Assembly (NCBI GenBank): GCA_017512725.1
Contig: JAFWEW010000022.1
Location: 62,001-126,000, forward strand
From: Solobacterium sp.
Lineage (GTDB): Bacteria > Bacillota_I > Bacilli_A > Erysipelotrichales > Erysipelotrichaceae
Length of the DNA: 64,000 nucleotides
Reading direction: 5' to 3'
The notes under the pieces are model-generated. The model was not told the origin of the DNA, did no database searches, and was given only the letters and a program-made list of their open reading frames with translations. Made by a program: the position numbers and the translations under genes. Of this stretch, positions 1 through 7,264 are shown piece after piece; positions within the stretch are counted from its first letter, which is position 1; every line of letters starts with the position of its first letter.

Positions 1-327
1 CCGCCGTTCCATCTCCCGCTCTGTATACATGTAGGGGCTGTTGTTATAGCGTCTGGAACCTCCCAGACCAAAGAACCGCAGTCCGTTGTACACAAAGACC
101 TTATCTTCAATGCAGATACATCCCTCGGGCGGTTCGGTCTGATACTGACTGTCATGATTTCCGCGGACATAGATCAGAGGCCGGTTTACGACCGTCGTCA
201 GAAACTCCAGATACTTCGCTTTCAGATCACCGCAGGAGATAATGAGATCCACGCCCTTTGTCCGCTGTGGATTGTAGTATTCATATAAGTATGGAAGCTC
301 TGTGTCCGCAACTGCCAGAATTTTCAT
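1..327 (-). CDS. Metallophosphoesterase, truncated by window edge
   Basis: Calcineurin-like phosphoesterase; only the first 109 codons lie in the window, the C-terminus is cut off. The N-terminus reads MKILAVADTELPYL, followed by a GD motif (ISCGDLK) near residue 40 and a GNHD motif (VRGNHDS) near residue 70. These are the metal-binding blocks of the family. The usual first D-x-H block is D-x-E here, so one metal ligand may differ. The ATG overlaps the TGA of the upstream BMP-family gene as ATGA, so translation is probably coupled. The substrate is unknown; phosphodiesters or nucleotides are typical of the family. Confidence 0.85.
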   Translation of the reverse strand, partial: MKILAVADTELPYLYEYYNPQRTKGVDLIISCGDLKAKYLEFLTTVVNRPLIYVRGNHDSQYQTEPPEGCICIEDKVFVYNGLRFFGLGGSRRYNNSPYMYTEREMERR

Positions 328-2300
328 TCCGCTACTACCTTCGACGCTTTCTTCAGGCTGTTGGTTACACCGCTGACCGCCGCTACATCCTTGGCTGTAC
401 TGCTGAGTTCCTCCGAAGAAGGAATGTGACCTATGACATTGTCATTCAGCCAGTCCATACGGATGATCGCATCATCCGTCAGGAACGGTGCGCCCTTTTC
501 CTGGATCACGCCGTTCTGCCCATGAATTTCTCCGGAGAACGGTTCTACCGTACCGTTGATCAGTCCCTTCTTGAGGATCGCAACCAGCTTGCGGGTGTAA
601 TAGGATACCGGTCCCTGAACATACACATCGATTACGCCGGAAGACAGGCCAAACCAGTAGTTGGTCGCCTGGTTTTTCTGCGTACTCGGATCGTCATCAT
701 AAGTCCCGTCAAGTACCGTCCGGAAAATCAGCTCATAGTATTTGCCCCAGATAAACAGCGAAGTGGCAAGATTGGTGATCGAGCCGTCTTTTTCAATCCG
801 GTAAACACCCTGTTCGGTGCTGTCCGATTCCAGAAGAGGATAATCCGGACCGGAGATCACATCGATTTCCTCTTTCCGGAATTCTTCTCTCCAGTTCCGC
901 CCTTCGATCGTTGACCATTCCAGATAAACCTTACAGGAAGGATCCACAAGTGCTGCACCGGTCGCAAACGCATTGATGTTTGCGATATCACCATAGATCG
1001 GGTTTTCCGCAAGATATCCGATCTTGTGGTTGGAACTGTTGAGCGCTGCTACAACGCCCATCAGGAACTTCGCTTCATACATCCGTGCATAATAAGTACG
1101 AACCGTACGGTGTGAAAGATTCAGCGACTTGTTCAGGAAACGGATCTTGTCAAAGTGAATGGATGCGCGCAGCGTACGCGGCATCATCGCAGGTGAAGTT
1201 GTAACGATCATGTGACTGCCCTTTTCCGCAGCAGTGTTTATAGCCGAGGCAATCCCCTCATCCCCTTCACAGTTGAACAGCGCATCCGTTACGATCCTTC
1301 CGCTGAAGCAGTGATTGAGATAAATACGGCCGATCTCTTCATCCGCCACTTCGGAATGATCCGGACCGCCGGTATACAGGAAGGACACCTTGAGCGGATG
1401 ACTTTCGGTATAAGCCGGAGGCGTGCTGAACAGCGATGAGAAGAAACCCTTATTCTTTTCCGCAGCGGCAGTAGCCTGAGGATTCTTCTGCAGCGCAATA
1501 TTATCTTCGTTGATTTCAGACTGGAACTCTTCCGAAAGACGGCGGATGCGGTCTTCCACAACCGTACGCGTCTGATCGATCAGACTCTGCAGTGTGTAGA
1601 ACGAGAGATACACCAGCAGCGCATCCGCAGGAGTCATTCCTTCGATCCCGCTGGGATTGACTGCTTTATAGGCACGCAGGAAACGGTAATACGCCGCTTC
1701 CGTCATTTTCACGGTTTCACCGGGCCATGGCTCATCCATGGAAAGGCCGAGCAGTTCCACGAATTCCTTGTATTCACCCGGTCTTGTAAAGTTGATTTCA
1801 TAGGCTGGGCAGACCCGGTAGAAATCAACAAACTCGTAGTAAGTTATGACTTCCGGATCATCCGTGCGTTTGGGAAGAATGCGGATCACTTCGGCTTCGA
1901 TCGACGGAACATCCAGGTACTTCAGTACGGATACCCGCTTATTGCCTTCCAGAACATAGAACCGCTTCATGTATTCATAGCACTTGATCGGGTCACTGAT
2001 TCCCACATCCATCTGGTATTCGTATACCCGTACCCATTTGGAGCTGAACTCGGTCTGGACTTCCAGGATCGGCATCCAGTTGTTGGCAAACGAATTCTGC
2101 CGCCCGCGGGTCTTCGTGCCGACCACCATATCGAGCGGGATTTCGCGGACTCCGAGATTGACCTGTGACAGCCCGTCTCCTTCGGTGCCAAGCAGCTCAT
2201 CGAGAGCAGGCAGAAACGGATAACGGCCTTCTGCCTGTGCTTTCCGGACCGCTTTCATGCCGGCTTTTCGGGCTTCAAGATACTCCTCTTCAAACTGCAT
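324..2300 (-). CDS. Cytosolic ParB-like/BMP-domain fusion protein
   Basis: 658 residues. The first 300 or so contain a ParB/sulfiredoxin-like stretch (RFYVLEGNKRVSVLKYL), followed by a helical linker; residues from about 310 on resemble BMP-family substrate-binding proteins of nucleoside or lipoprotein ABC importers (YTGGPDHSEV, IGYLAENPIYGDIANINAF, VQGPVSYYTRKLV). BMP proteins are normally lipoproteins, but there is no signal peptide or lipobox, so this copy should stay in the cytoplasm. The start is the ATG preceded by AAGGAGATCATTT; a much longer in-frame extension runs through a tRNA and is rejected. It is coupled to the phosphoesterase downstream. A ligand-sensing or nucleoside-binding role is inference. 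Confidence 0.8.
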   Translation of the reverse strand: MQFEEEYLEARKAGMKAVRKAQAEGRYPFLPALDELLGTEGDGLSQVNLGVREIPLDMVVGTKTRGRQNSFANNWMPILEVQTEFSSKWVRVYEYQMDVGISDPIKCYEYMKRFYVLEGNKRVSVLKYLDVPSIEAEVIRILPKRTDDPEVITYYEFVDFYRVCPAYEINFTRPGEYKEFVELLGLSMDEPWPGETVKMTEAAYYRFLRAYKAVNPSGIEGMTPADALLVYLSFYTLQSLIDQTRTVVEDRIRRLSEEFQSEINEDNIALQKNPQATAAAEKNKGFFSSLFSTPPAYTESHPLKVSFLYTGGPDHSEVADEEIGRIYLNHCFSGRIVTDALFNCEGDEGIASAINTAAEKGSHMIVTTSPAMMPRTLRASIHFDKIRFLNKSLNLSHRTVRTYYARMYEAKFLMGVVAALNSSNHKIGYLAENPIYGDIANINAFATGAALVDPSCKVYLEWSTIEGRNWREEFRKEEIDVISGPDYPLLESDSTEQGVYRIEKDGSITNLATSLFIWGKYYELIFRTVLDGTYDDDPSTQKNQATNYWFGLSSGVIDVYVQGPVSYYTRKLVAILKKGLINGTVEPFSGEIHGQNGVIQEKGAPFLTDDAIIRMDWLNDNVIGHIPSSEELSSTAKDVAAVSGVTNSLKKASKVVAE

Positions 2301-2322
2301 AAATGATCTCCTTATTAAGGAT

Positions 2323-2350
2323 ATTATCGCACCTTCCGAATCTCTCACAA
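2323..2350 (-). promoter_or_regulatory. Putative promoter of the BMP-fusion gene
   Basis: On the minus strand, TTGTGA and GATAAT are separated by 16 bases, just downstream of the tRNA-Gly terminator and 23 bases upstream of the ATG. Confidence 0.5.
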
Positions 2351-2353
2351 AAA

Positions 2354-2374
2354 GAAAAAATGGCCGCAGCCATT
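2354..2374 (-). terminator. Intrinsic terminator after tRNA-Gly
   Basis: Perfect 6-bp stem AATGGC/GCCATT with a TGCG loop followed by a T-rich run on the minus strand, 8 bases beyond the tRNA 3' end. Confidence 0.85.
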
Positions 2375-2381
2375 CTCTTCC

Positions 2382-2452
2382 AGCAGATGAGGGGAATCGG
2401 ACCCCCGTATGCAGCTTGGAAGGCTGCCGTTCTACCATTGAACTACATCTGC
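2382..2452 (-). tRNA. tRNA-Gly(TCC)
   Basis: 71 nt cloverleaf. Acceptor GCAGATG/CATCTGC, anticodon stem GCAGC/GCTGC around loop CTTCCAA, T-arm with GTCCGATT. The 3' CCA is not encoded. It has its own promoter and its own terminator, separate from the other four tRNAs. Confidence 0.95.
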
Positions 2453-2481
2453 ACAACACTCCTGTTCGAGAGTGCTTTTTT

Positions 2482-2510
2482 ATTATAGCGAGTGGAGCAC
2501 CTGTTCGCAA
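2482..2510 (-). promoter_or_regulatory. Promoter of tRNA-Gly
   Basis: TTGCGA, 17-base spacer, perfect TATAAT on the minus strand. The predicted 5' leader is about 25 nt and contains a small CACTC/GAGTG hairpin just before the mature tRNA. Confidence 0.8.
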
Positions 2511-2637
2511 CAGTAAATTTCTGCAAATTTGCGGTCCCCTGCCAGAAACGGTTTCCATCCTCTCATCCTTAAGGATTGCGAGGTTTCTTCTGACGGTCCA
2601 TATGCCTGATCTGTTTGTTCCGTTTCCCGGATGGCAT

Positions 2638-2665
2638 AGAAAAAAGCCCGGATCATACCGGACTT
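2638..2665 (-). terminator. Intrinsic terminator after tRNA-Lys
   Basis: 8-bp stem AAGTCCGG/CCGGGCTT (one G-T pair) with a 6-base loop and six T residues on the minus strand. It ends the Val-Thr-Tyr-Lys transcript. Confidence 0.85.
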
Positions 2666-2675
2666 GCGTTTCTAG

Positions 2676-2748
2676 TGACTCGGAAGAGACTCGAACTCTC
2701 GACCCACTGATTAAAAGTCAGTTGCTCTGCCACCTGAGCTACCGAGTC
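2676..2748 (-). tRNA. tRNA-Lys(TTT)
   Basis: 73 nt. Acceptor GACTCGG/CCGAGTC, anticodon stem ACTGA/TCAGT around CTTTTAA. CCA is not encoded. Last tRNA of the four-gene block. Confidence 0.95.
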
Positions 2749-2810
2749 ATCCGTGACATGGCCGAAGCCTTTCTATATAAGCCTGCCTTTCGGCAGTGAG
2801 CTGGTTAAGA

Positions 2811-2895
2811 TGGTGGAGACGGGTGGTTTCGAACCACCGAACCCGGAGGGAGCAGATTTACAGTCTGCCGCGTTTAGCCACTTCGCTACGTCTCC
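2811..2895 (-). tRNA. tRNA-Tyr(GTA)
   Basis: 85 nt including an encoded CCA. Acceptor GGAGACG/CGTCTCC, loop CTGTAAA, and the long variable arm expected of a class II tyrosine tRNA. Confidence 0.95.
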
Positions 2896-2898
2896 ATA

Positions 2899-2974
2899 TG
2901 GTGCCGACTATAGGAATCGAACCTACAACCTATTGATTACAAATCAATTGCTCTGCCAATTGAGCTAAGTCGGC
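2899..2974 (-). tRNA. tRNA-Thr(TGT)
   Basis: 76 nt with encoded CCA. Acceptor GCCGACT/AGTCGGC, anticodon stem ATTGA/TCAAT around TTTGTAA. Confidence 0.95.
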
Positions 2975-2977
2975 AGA

Positions 2978-3053
2978 TGGTGGAGGTTAACGGGCTCGAA
3001 CCGCTGACCCTCTGCTTGTAAGGCAGATGCTCTCCCAACTGAGCTAAACCTCC
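2978..3053 (-). tRNA. tRNA-Val(TAC)
   Basis: 76 nt with encoded CCA. Acceptor GGAGGTT/AACCTCC, anticodon stem TCTGC/GCAGA around CTTACAA. First gene of the block; only 3 bases separate it from tRNA-Thr. Confidence 0.95.
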
Positions 3054-3074
3054 ATACGCTTCAAGCGCTTAACC

Positions 3075-3103
3075 AATATAGCATAGGGGTATAGCTTCGT
3101 CAA
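3075..3103 (-). promoter_or_regulatory. Promoter of the Val-Thr-Tyr-Lys tRNA block
   Basis: TTGACG, 17-base spacer, TATATT on the minus strand, about 20 bases upstream of mature tRNA-Val. Close to the consensus for a vegetative sigma factor. Confidence 0.85.
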
Positions 3104-3142
3104 TGACATTTTTTCAAAAAACAACGACTGGAAAAACAGGAT

Positions 3143-3943
3143 TCAGATCGTGCGGGGCCGCAGTGTCAGAATCACGATTTCCGGATTGTTGAACAGTCTC
3201 GGAATCCCGTGATAATGCCGTGTAAGTCCCCTCCCGATCAGCATCTTTGACTGACCGGCATCGTGGATCCCGCTGGTGTATTTCGGCAGGAACCCCTGAC
3301 TTGGCGCAGCGACGGGAATGTCGACAAACGGGATATGCCATTGTCCGCCATGGGCATGCCCGCAGACGACCAGATCACAGTTCAGCTGTTCATAGAGTCC
3401 GATCCAGTTGGGCTTGTGCGAAAGCAGGATCCGGTAATGATCCGTTTCAAACAGCCCGTTTACGGCAGAAGGCATAAACGCACTCATATTCAGGCGGCAG
3501 GAGATTCCTGCGATTTCCAGAACGGTATTTTTCACCGGAACCAGTTCTTTCTTTTCATCCAGCACGATAACGCCATTGTCACGGAAGCGCTGCTTCAGTT
3601 CCGTCAGGTCCCAGCGGTATTCCTCATGATTGCCGGTGCTGTAGTACATCGGAATCCCCTTCAGAGTTTCCAGGAATGCAAAGGTCCGTTCCTGATGATG
3701 GTGTTCTTCCGCCATATCGCCAGGCATGAGAATCAGATCCGGTTTCAGGTTCCTCACTTCTCTTCCCAGCCGGAGAATATCGGCTTCACCGTAGTCATTA
3801 TGAAAATCGGAGAGCAATACGATCCGGATCTCATCCTGAATCTTCTCATCTTCGATCATGTAAAACGTAATATCGGTTGTTAACGGCAGACCTGCTTTAC
3901 TGCCGATCGTTTTCAGAAGTGCTGTTACTTTTTCTTTTCGCAT
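3143..3943 (-). CDS. Metallophosphoesterase (YkuE-like)
   Basis: 266 residues, calcineurin-like phosphoesterase. Metal-binding blocks occur in order: LLSDFHND, LMPGDMAEE, STGNHEEYRW and VCGHAHGGQ. A LSHKPNW block supplies the additional histidine. There is no signal peptide, so it is probably cytoplasmic; the close relatives act on phospholipid-linked or other phosphodiester substrates, but the substrate here is open. The start is the ATG at 3941-3943; an upstream extension would run into the terminator of the ROK gene. There is no Shine-Dalgarno: an extended -10 (TGC TAAAAT) ends 7 bases before the ATG, so the transcript may be leaderless. Confidence 0.85.
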   Translation of the reverse strand: MRKEKVTALLKTIGSKAGLPLTTDITFYMIEDEKIQDEIRIVLLSDFHNDYGEADILRLGREVRNLKPDLILMPGDMAEEHHHQERTFAFLETLKGIPMYYSTGNHEEYRWDLTELKQRFRDNGVIVLDEKKELVPVKNTVLEIAGISCRLNMSAFMPSAVNGLFETDHYRILLSHKPNWIGLYEQLNCDLVVCGHAHGGQWHIPFVDIPVAAPSQGFLPKYTSGIHDAGQSKMLIGRGLTRHYHGIPRLFNNPEIVILTLRPRTI

Positions 3944-3965
3944 GGTTTCTATTTTAGCACGGAGA

Positions 3966-3998
3966 AGAAAAAAGGCCGCAGTCCTGCCCGCGGCCTTT
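3966..3998 (-). terminator. Intrinsic terminator after the ROK kinase
   Basis: 9-bp stem AAAGGCCGC/GCGGCCTTT followed by a T run on the minus strand. It lies between the ROK gene and the phosphoesterase, showing that the two are separate transcripts. Confidence 0.85.
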
Positions 3999-4020
3999 GC
4001 GTCAAAATATGATTTTCCGA

Positions 4021-4968
4021 TTACTCCAGAACCATTCTTGCACATCCGTAGATGCCGGCATCGTTGCCGAGTGTTGCCAGAACGATCTGTGGTTTGTTCA
4101 TTGAGAGCTGTGTATACTGCTCAAAGTAAACCTTGATCAGGTTGATCAGGTAGGAACCTGCCTTGGATACGCCGCCGCCGATGACAAACGCTTCCGGATC
4201 AACGACATAGCTGATCAGCGCAAGATCCCAGCCGAGATATCTGCAGCAGGTCTCCATCGTATTGATCGCAAGCTTATCCCCTGCCTTTGCGCAGTCACAG
4301 ACATCTTTCGCAGTGATGGCATCGCCGAAGTCACGCATCTTGGAAGGCTCATCCGATGCCTTCAGGTTCCGCAGTGCTTCTCTTGCGATACCGGTTGCGC
4401 TGGCAACCTGTTCCAGACAGCCGCGGCCGCCGCAGTTGCAGAATTCTGTTTCTTCTTCACGGATATGCATGTGGCCGATCTCACCGCCAAGACCATGTGC
4501 ACCGGCAACGATCTTGCCGTCAATGATGATGCCGCCGCCGACACCGGTTCCAAGCGTTACCGCAACGATACTGTTGTGGCCTTTTCCGCCGCCCATCCAC
4601 ATCTCGCCAAGAGCTGCGACATTTGCGTCGTTTCCGACTTTGCACGGAATCTGTCCGCCAAGCAGTGCCGACATCTCACGTGCCGGATAAATATCTCTCC
4701 AGCCGAGGTTGACACAGACGCTTACATAGCCGTTTGGCTCAACCGGTCCCGGAACACCGAGTCCGCATCCCAGAATATCAGTCTTTTTAAGGCCGTGTTC
4801 TTCCAGCTTTTTTAACATTGCTTCAGCAACATCCGGCAGAATATTCTTTCCGGCGCCTTCCTTGCGGGTCGGTACTTCCCATTTGTCGACCAGTTCTCCA
4901 GTCGCTTTAAAAAGTCCGCATTTAACGGTCGTTCCGCCGATGTCAATGCCGATGCAGTAATTACTCAT
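4021..4968 (-). CDS. ROK-family glucokinase
   Basis: 315 residues. Phosphorylates glucose with ATP to glucose-6-phosphate in the cytoplasm. The phosphate-binding N-terminus GIDIGGTTVKCG, the sugar-binding block GNDANVAALGE, the second phosphate loop TLGTGVGGGI and the complete ROK zinc motif (IGHMH, then CNCGGRGCLE) are all present. The C-terminal GGGVSKAG block is also intact. The start ATG has AGGAGG 9 bases upstream; a longer in-frame extension of 11 codons is not needed. The leader carries a perfect inverted repeat that could be an operator. Glucokinase is the simplest reading, though other hexoses remain possible. Confidence 0.9.
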   Translation of the reverse strand: MSNYCIGIDIGGTTVKCGLFKATGELVDKWEVPTRKEGAGKNILPDVAEAMLKKLEEHGLKKTDILGCGLGVPGPVEPNGYVSVCVNLGWRDIYPAREMSALLGGQIPCKVGNDANVAALGEMWMGGGKGHNSIVAVTLGTGVGGGIIIDGKIVAGAHGLGGEIGHMHIREEETEFCNCGGRGCLEQVASATGIAREALRNLKASDEPSKMRDFGDAITAKDVCDCAKAGDKLAINTMETCCRYLGWDLALISYVVDPEAFVIGGGVSKAGSYLINLIKVYFEQYTQLSMNKPQIVLATLGNDAGIYGCARMVLE

Positions 4969-4988
4969 ATTATAAATTCCTCCTGAAT

Positions 4989-5003
4989 ACGTGATATTCA
5001 CGT
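4989..5003. promoter_or_regulatory. Inverted repeat in the ROK kinase leader
   Basis: ACGTGA-TAT-TCACGT, a perfect 6-bp inverted repeat with a 3-base centre. It lies between the predicted transcription start and the Shine-Dalgarno of the ROK gene, a position fitting a repressor operator. Confidence 0.5.
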
Positions 5004-5017
5004 CAAATCCAATATTT

Positions 5018-5047
5018 ATTATAGATTTGTGTATGCGCTTTCTTCAA
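5018..5047 (-). promoter_or_regulatory. Promoter of the ROK kinase
   Basis: On the minus strand TTGAAG, an 18-base spacer and perfect TATAAT. Predicted start near 5011, giving a leader of about 43 nt. Confidence 0.6.
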
Positions 5048-5065
5048 GCATGGATTCGCGTACAA

Positions 5066-5083
5066 TGCTATAATCAAAACGTT
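5066..5083 (+). promoter_or_regulatory. Extended -10 directly before the GT14-like gene
   Basis: TGC TATAAT with the -10 hexamer at 5069-5074 and only 9 bases to the ATG. No Shine-Dalgarno is present, so the mRNA would have a leader of 3 nt or less. Confidence 0.6.
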
Positions 5084-6034
5084 ATGAGAATTGCTTATTT
5101 ACTGTATTCCGGAAGAAAATACTATGATATCGTCCCGGTCTGCCAGATGCTGGCACGTCAGGGAGATCATGTCTTCGTCATGGTCTCGGATGACAAGGCA
5201 AGGGATGAAGTTACCGTTGCGTTTGCGGGAAGCCGCCGTGTTCACATTTCCAGAAAACTTGAGTTTGCGCAGGAAGGAGACATGTCACTGGCGCGGGGAA
5301 CCCTGCTTCAGATCAGAGACGCTCTGGAACTGGATGATGTGCACTTTGATTATTTCGTCAATCTCAGTGAAGGAATGCTGCCGGTGAAATCCCGGGAAGA
5401 GATCGTTTCATTTCTGGAAGCCAATCCTGGAGATTATTACTATGTAGACCGGACAGAGGAAGAAGATCCGAACCTTCGGCCGAAAGCACTGAAGTATTAT
5501 ACCTATACCAATATGCTGGCATTCCCGAAAAACAGCTGGGTGCGCTGGAACACAAAGGTCGCAGCCAATTTTCTGAACCTCATCGGTGTCCGGAGGAAGA
5601 ATGATGACCATATGGTGATTGGCAGTCCCTGGTTCATTCTGACCAATCCGACCGCTTCCGTACTGGCAGAACACTTTGCCTACTGCAGCGATAAGTTCAA
5701 GCTTTCCTGGTACCCGGAAGAAATGGTCTATGCAATGATGATTGAAAAGTTCATGCCGGGGCACGAACATATCAACAAAGATCTCCGCGTCGTCGGGCCG
5801 AATGGATCCTGGGTCGAAAGTCAGGGACCGCGGGAGCTGAAGAGAGAAGTGCTGGAAGCACATCCGGAAGCACTGTACGGCGGTGCATTCTTCGATGATT
5901 TAGATGAAGAACTGTATAAGGAGATGCTTGCGAAATACAACACCGGTTCTGTCCAGGAACAGGAAGACAAGAAAAAAGAACTGAGTGAAGAAGAATTCAA
6001 TCAGTTCGTCGACAAGCTTGGAAACAAGAAGTAA
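5084..6034 (+). CDS. Core-2/I-branching-type (GT14-like) glycosyltransferase
   Basis: 316 residues. Resembles the branching-enzyme family of beta-1,6-GlcNAc and xylosyltransferases: N-terminal MRIAYLLYSG, the conserved block FDYFVNLSEGMLPVKS near residues 88-103, GSPWFILT near 185-192 and a YPEEMVYAMMI acidic block near 210-220. The C-terminus is charged and glutamate/lysine-rich, possibly coiled. There is no membrane segment, so it would act in the cytoplasm on an envelope polysaccharide or glycoprotein precursor; acceptor and donor are unknown. The start chosen is the ATG at 5084, right behind a strong -10; upstream in-frame ATGs lie before that promoter. It ends at its own terminator. Confidence 0.75.
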   Translation: MRIAYLLYSGRKYYDIVPVCQMLARQGDHVFVMVSDDKARDEVTVAFAGSRRVHISRKLEFAQEGDMSLARGTLLQIRDALELDDVHFDYFVNLSEGMLPVKSREEIVSFLEANPGDYYYVDRTEEEDPNLRPKALKYYTYTNMLAFPKNSWVRWNTKVAANFLNLIGVRRKNDDHMVIGSPWFILTNPTASVLAEHFAYCSDKFKLSWYPEEMVYAMMIEKFMPGHEHINKDLRVVGPNGSWVESQGPRELKREVLEAHPEALYGGAFFDDLDEELYKEMLAKYNTGSVQEQEDKKKELSEEEFNQFVDKLGNKK

Positions 6035-6035
6035 G

Positions 6036-6059
6036 GGATGCGCAGTGTGCATCCTTTTT
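6036..6059 (+). terminator. Intrinsic terminator after the GT14-like gene
   Basis: GGATGCGC/GTGCATCC stem with AGT loop, then TTTTTA. It slightly overlaps the end of the convergent small membrane gene. Confidence 0.8.
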
Positions 6060-6345
6060 ATTTGTTTTCATCAAGATAATTAATATTGCTCAGGACATGT
6101 TTCCTGCCGTTTTGATAGGACAGAAAACTGATCAGTGCGAACAGCCCCGATACCACAGCAATCACGATCACAAAGATCCGCCAGCCCTGCGGTGCATCTT
6201 TCAGGAATGTCAGCAGCATTGCCACTGCAACGATGCACACCAGACCGCTGTACTGCACATAACGCTTCACACGCTGCAAAAGAACATTTTCCTTCTGGAT
6301 ATCGAGCTTAATGTCTTCCCGTTCTTTTCTTGATAGTTTTGCCAT
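6058..6345 (-). CDS. Small two-segment membrane protein
   Basis: 95 residues, no family recognised. A basic/acidic helical N-terminus (residues 1-30) precedes two hydrophobic segments at about 33-50 and 58-78, joined by a short loop (KDAPQG), and a polar C-terminal tail. Both ends would be cytoplasmic. A GAGG ribosome site precedes the ATG. It is a single gene downstream of the PTS terminator and is not part of the PTS operon. Function unknown. Confidence 0.6.
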   Translation of the reverse strand: MAKLSRKEREDIKLDIQKENVLLQRVKRYVQYSGLVCIVAVAMLLTFLKDAPQGWRIFVIVIAVVSGLFALISFLSYQNGRKHVLSNINYLDENK

Positions 6346-6372
6346 AGTTCAACCTCACTCAGAAAGTGTAAC

Positions 6373-6413
6373 AAAAAAAGCTCTGCTTTGGGAGAAGATT
6401 GCAGCAGAGCTTT
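6373..6413 (-). terminator. Terminator of the mannose-family PTS operon
   Basis: 11-bp stem AAAGCTCTGCT/AGCAGAGCTTT followed by seven T residues on the minus strand, 25 bases beyond the EIID stop. Confidence 0.9.
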
Positions 6414-6437
6414 TGAGATTTGCTTTTCGAATAAGAA

Positions 6438-7262
6438 TTATTCGTAAGCCAGTCCCGGATCGAAGACGCCGATGAGAACACCGACGATCGCGATAAGGAG
6501 CATGAGACCCATGACCTTAACAGCGGACATCTTCTTCTTGGACATCAGATACCAGCAAAGCAGTACGAACAGCATTGTCACGATGCCCGGGAAAGCACCA
6601 TCCAGGTTGTTCTGGAGGGAGACTTCACCAAACTTCAGAGAAGTTGTGATGTTGACCCAGGAAGCGGACATCGCACCGACGATGACCTGGCCGAGGAGCA
6701 CTGCGGACTCACGGAGAGCGGTCGCACGGTCACCAACGATGACTTCGACAGCGTTTCCACCGAGTGCATAACCCTTCATGTAAATTGTTCTCTGGAACCA
6801 GATGGAAGTAGCATTCCAAACGATGATGTAGAACAAGATACCAGCAACGGAGCCGCCTTTGGAGAAACCAAGAGCGATACCGAGAAGGATAGGAATGTAA
6901 GTACCAACGATGAGGGAGTCACCGATACCAGCGAGCGGGCCCATGAGACCAGCACGGATACCGTTGATCATTTCATCATCGATGTCTGTTGCGCCGTTAG
7001 CGCGAGCTTCTTCAAGACCAGCTGTGATACCGACAACGATTGAACCAATCTGCGGCTCAGTGTTGAAGAACGGGGAATAAGTAGCGAGCTTTTCCTTCTG
7101 CTCTTCCTTTGTCGGATAGAGTTCCTGAATGATCGGAAGCATGGACCACATGTAACCGAATGTCTGCATGTGTTCCTGTGTGAAGCAGGTAAGGTTGCCA
7201 TAGAACCAGCGCCAGAAGGATCTGTTTAACGTGCGCTTTGTTACTTTCTTTTCTTCAGCCAT
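6438..7262 (-). CDS. PTS mannose-family transporter subunit EIID
   Basis: 274 residues. Membrane subunit that with EIIC forms the sugar channel of a mannose-family phosphotransferase system. Typical EIID features are the N-terminal RSFWRWFYGNLTCFTQEHMQ, the block EELYPTKEEQKEKL, the loop FFNTEPQIGSIVVGITAGLE and GIRAGLMGPLAGIGDSL, followed by the hydrophobic C-terminal half. AGGAGGAT inside the end of EIIC serves as ribosome site, and only 2 bases separate the two genes. Substrates of the family include mannose, glucose, fructose, GlcNAc and sorbose; isomerase genes nearby favour mannose. Confidence 0.95.
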   Translation of the reverse strand: MAEEKKVTKRTLNRSFWRWFYGNLTCFTQEHMQTFGYMWSMLPIIQELYPTKEEQKEKLATYSPFFNTEPQIGSIVVGITAGLEEARANGATDIDDEMINGIRAGLMGPLAGIGDSLIVGTYIPILLGIALGFSKGGSVAGILFYIIVWNATSIWFQRTIYMKGYALGGNAVEVIVGDRATALRESAVLLGQVIVGAMSASWVNITTSLKFGEVSLQNNLDGAFPGIVTMLFVLLCWYLMSKKKMSAVKVMGLMLLIAIVGVLIGVFDPGLAYE

Positions 7263-7264
7263 TG

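Noticed and set aside
2301-2558. N-terminal extension of the BMP-fusion protein (86 codons)
   Set aside because: It would translate through the tRNA-Gly gene and its terminator. A good ribosome site fits the shorter start.
2257-2968. Plus-strand open frames across the tRNA block
   Set aside because: They read through five clear tRNA cloverleafs, terminators and promoters on the minus strand.
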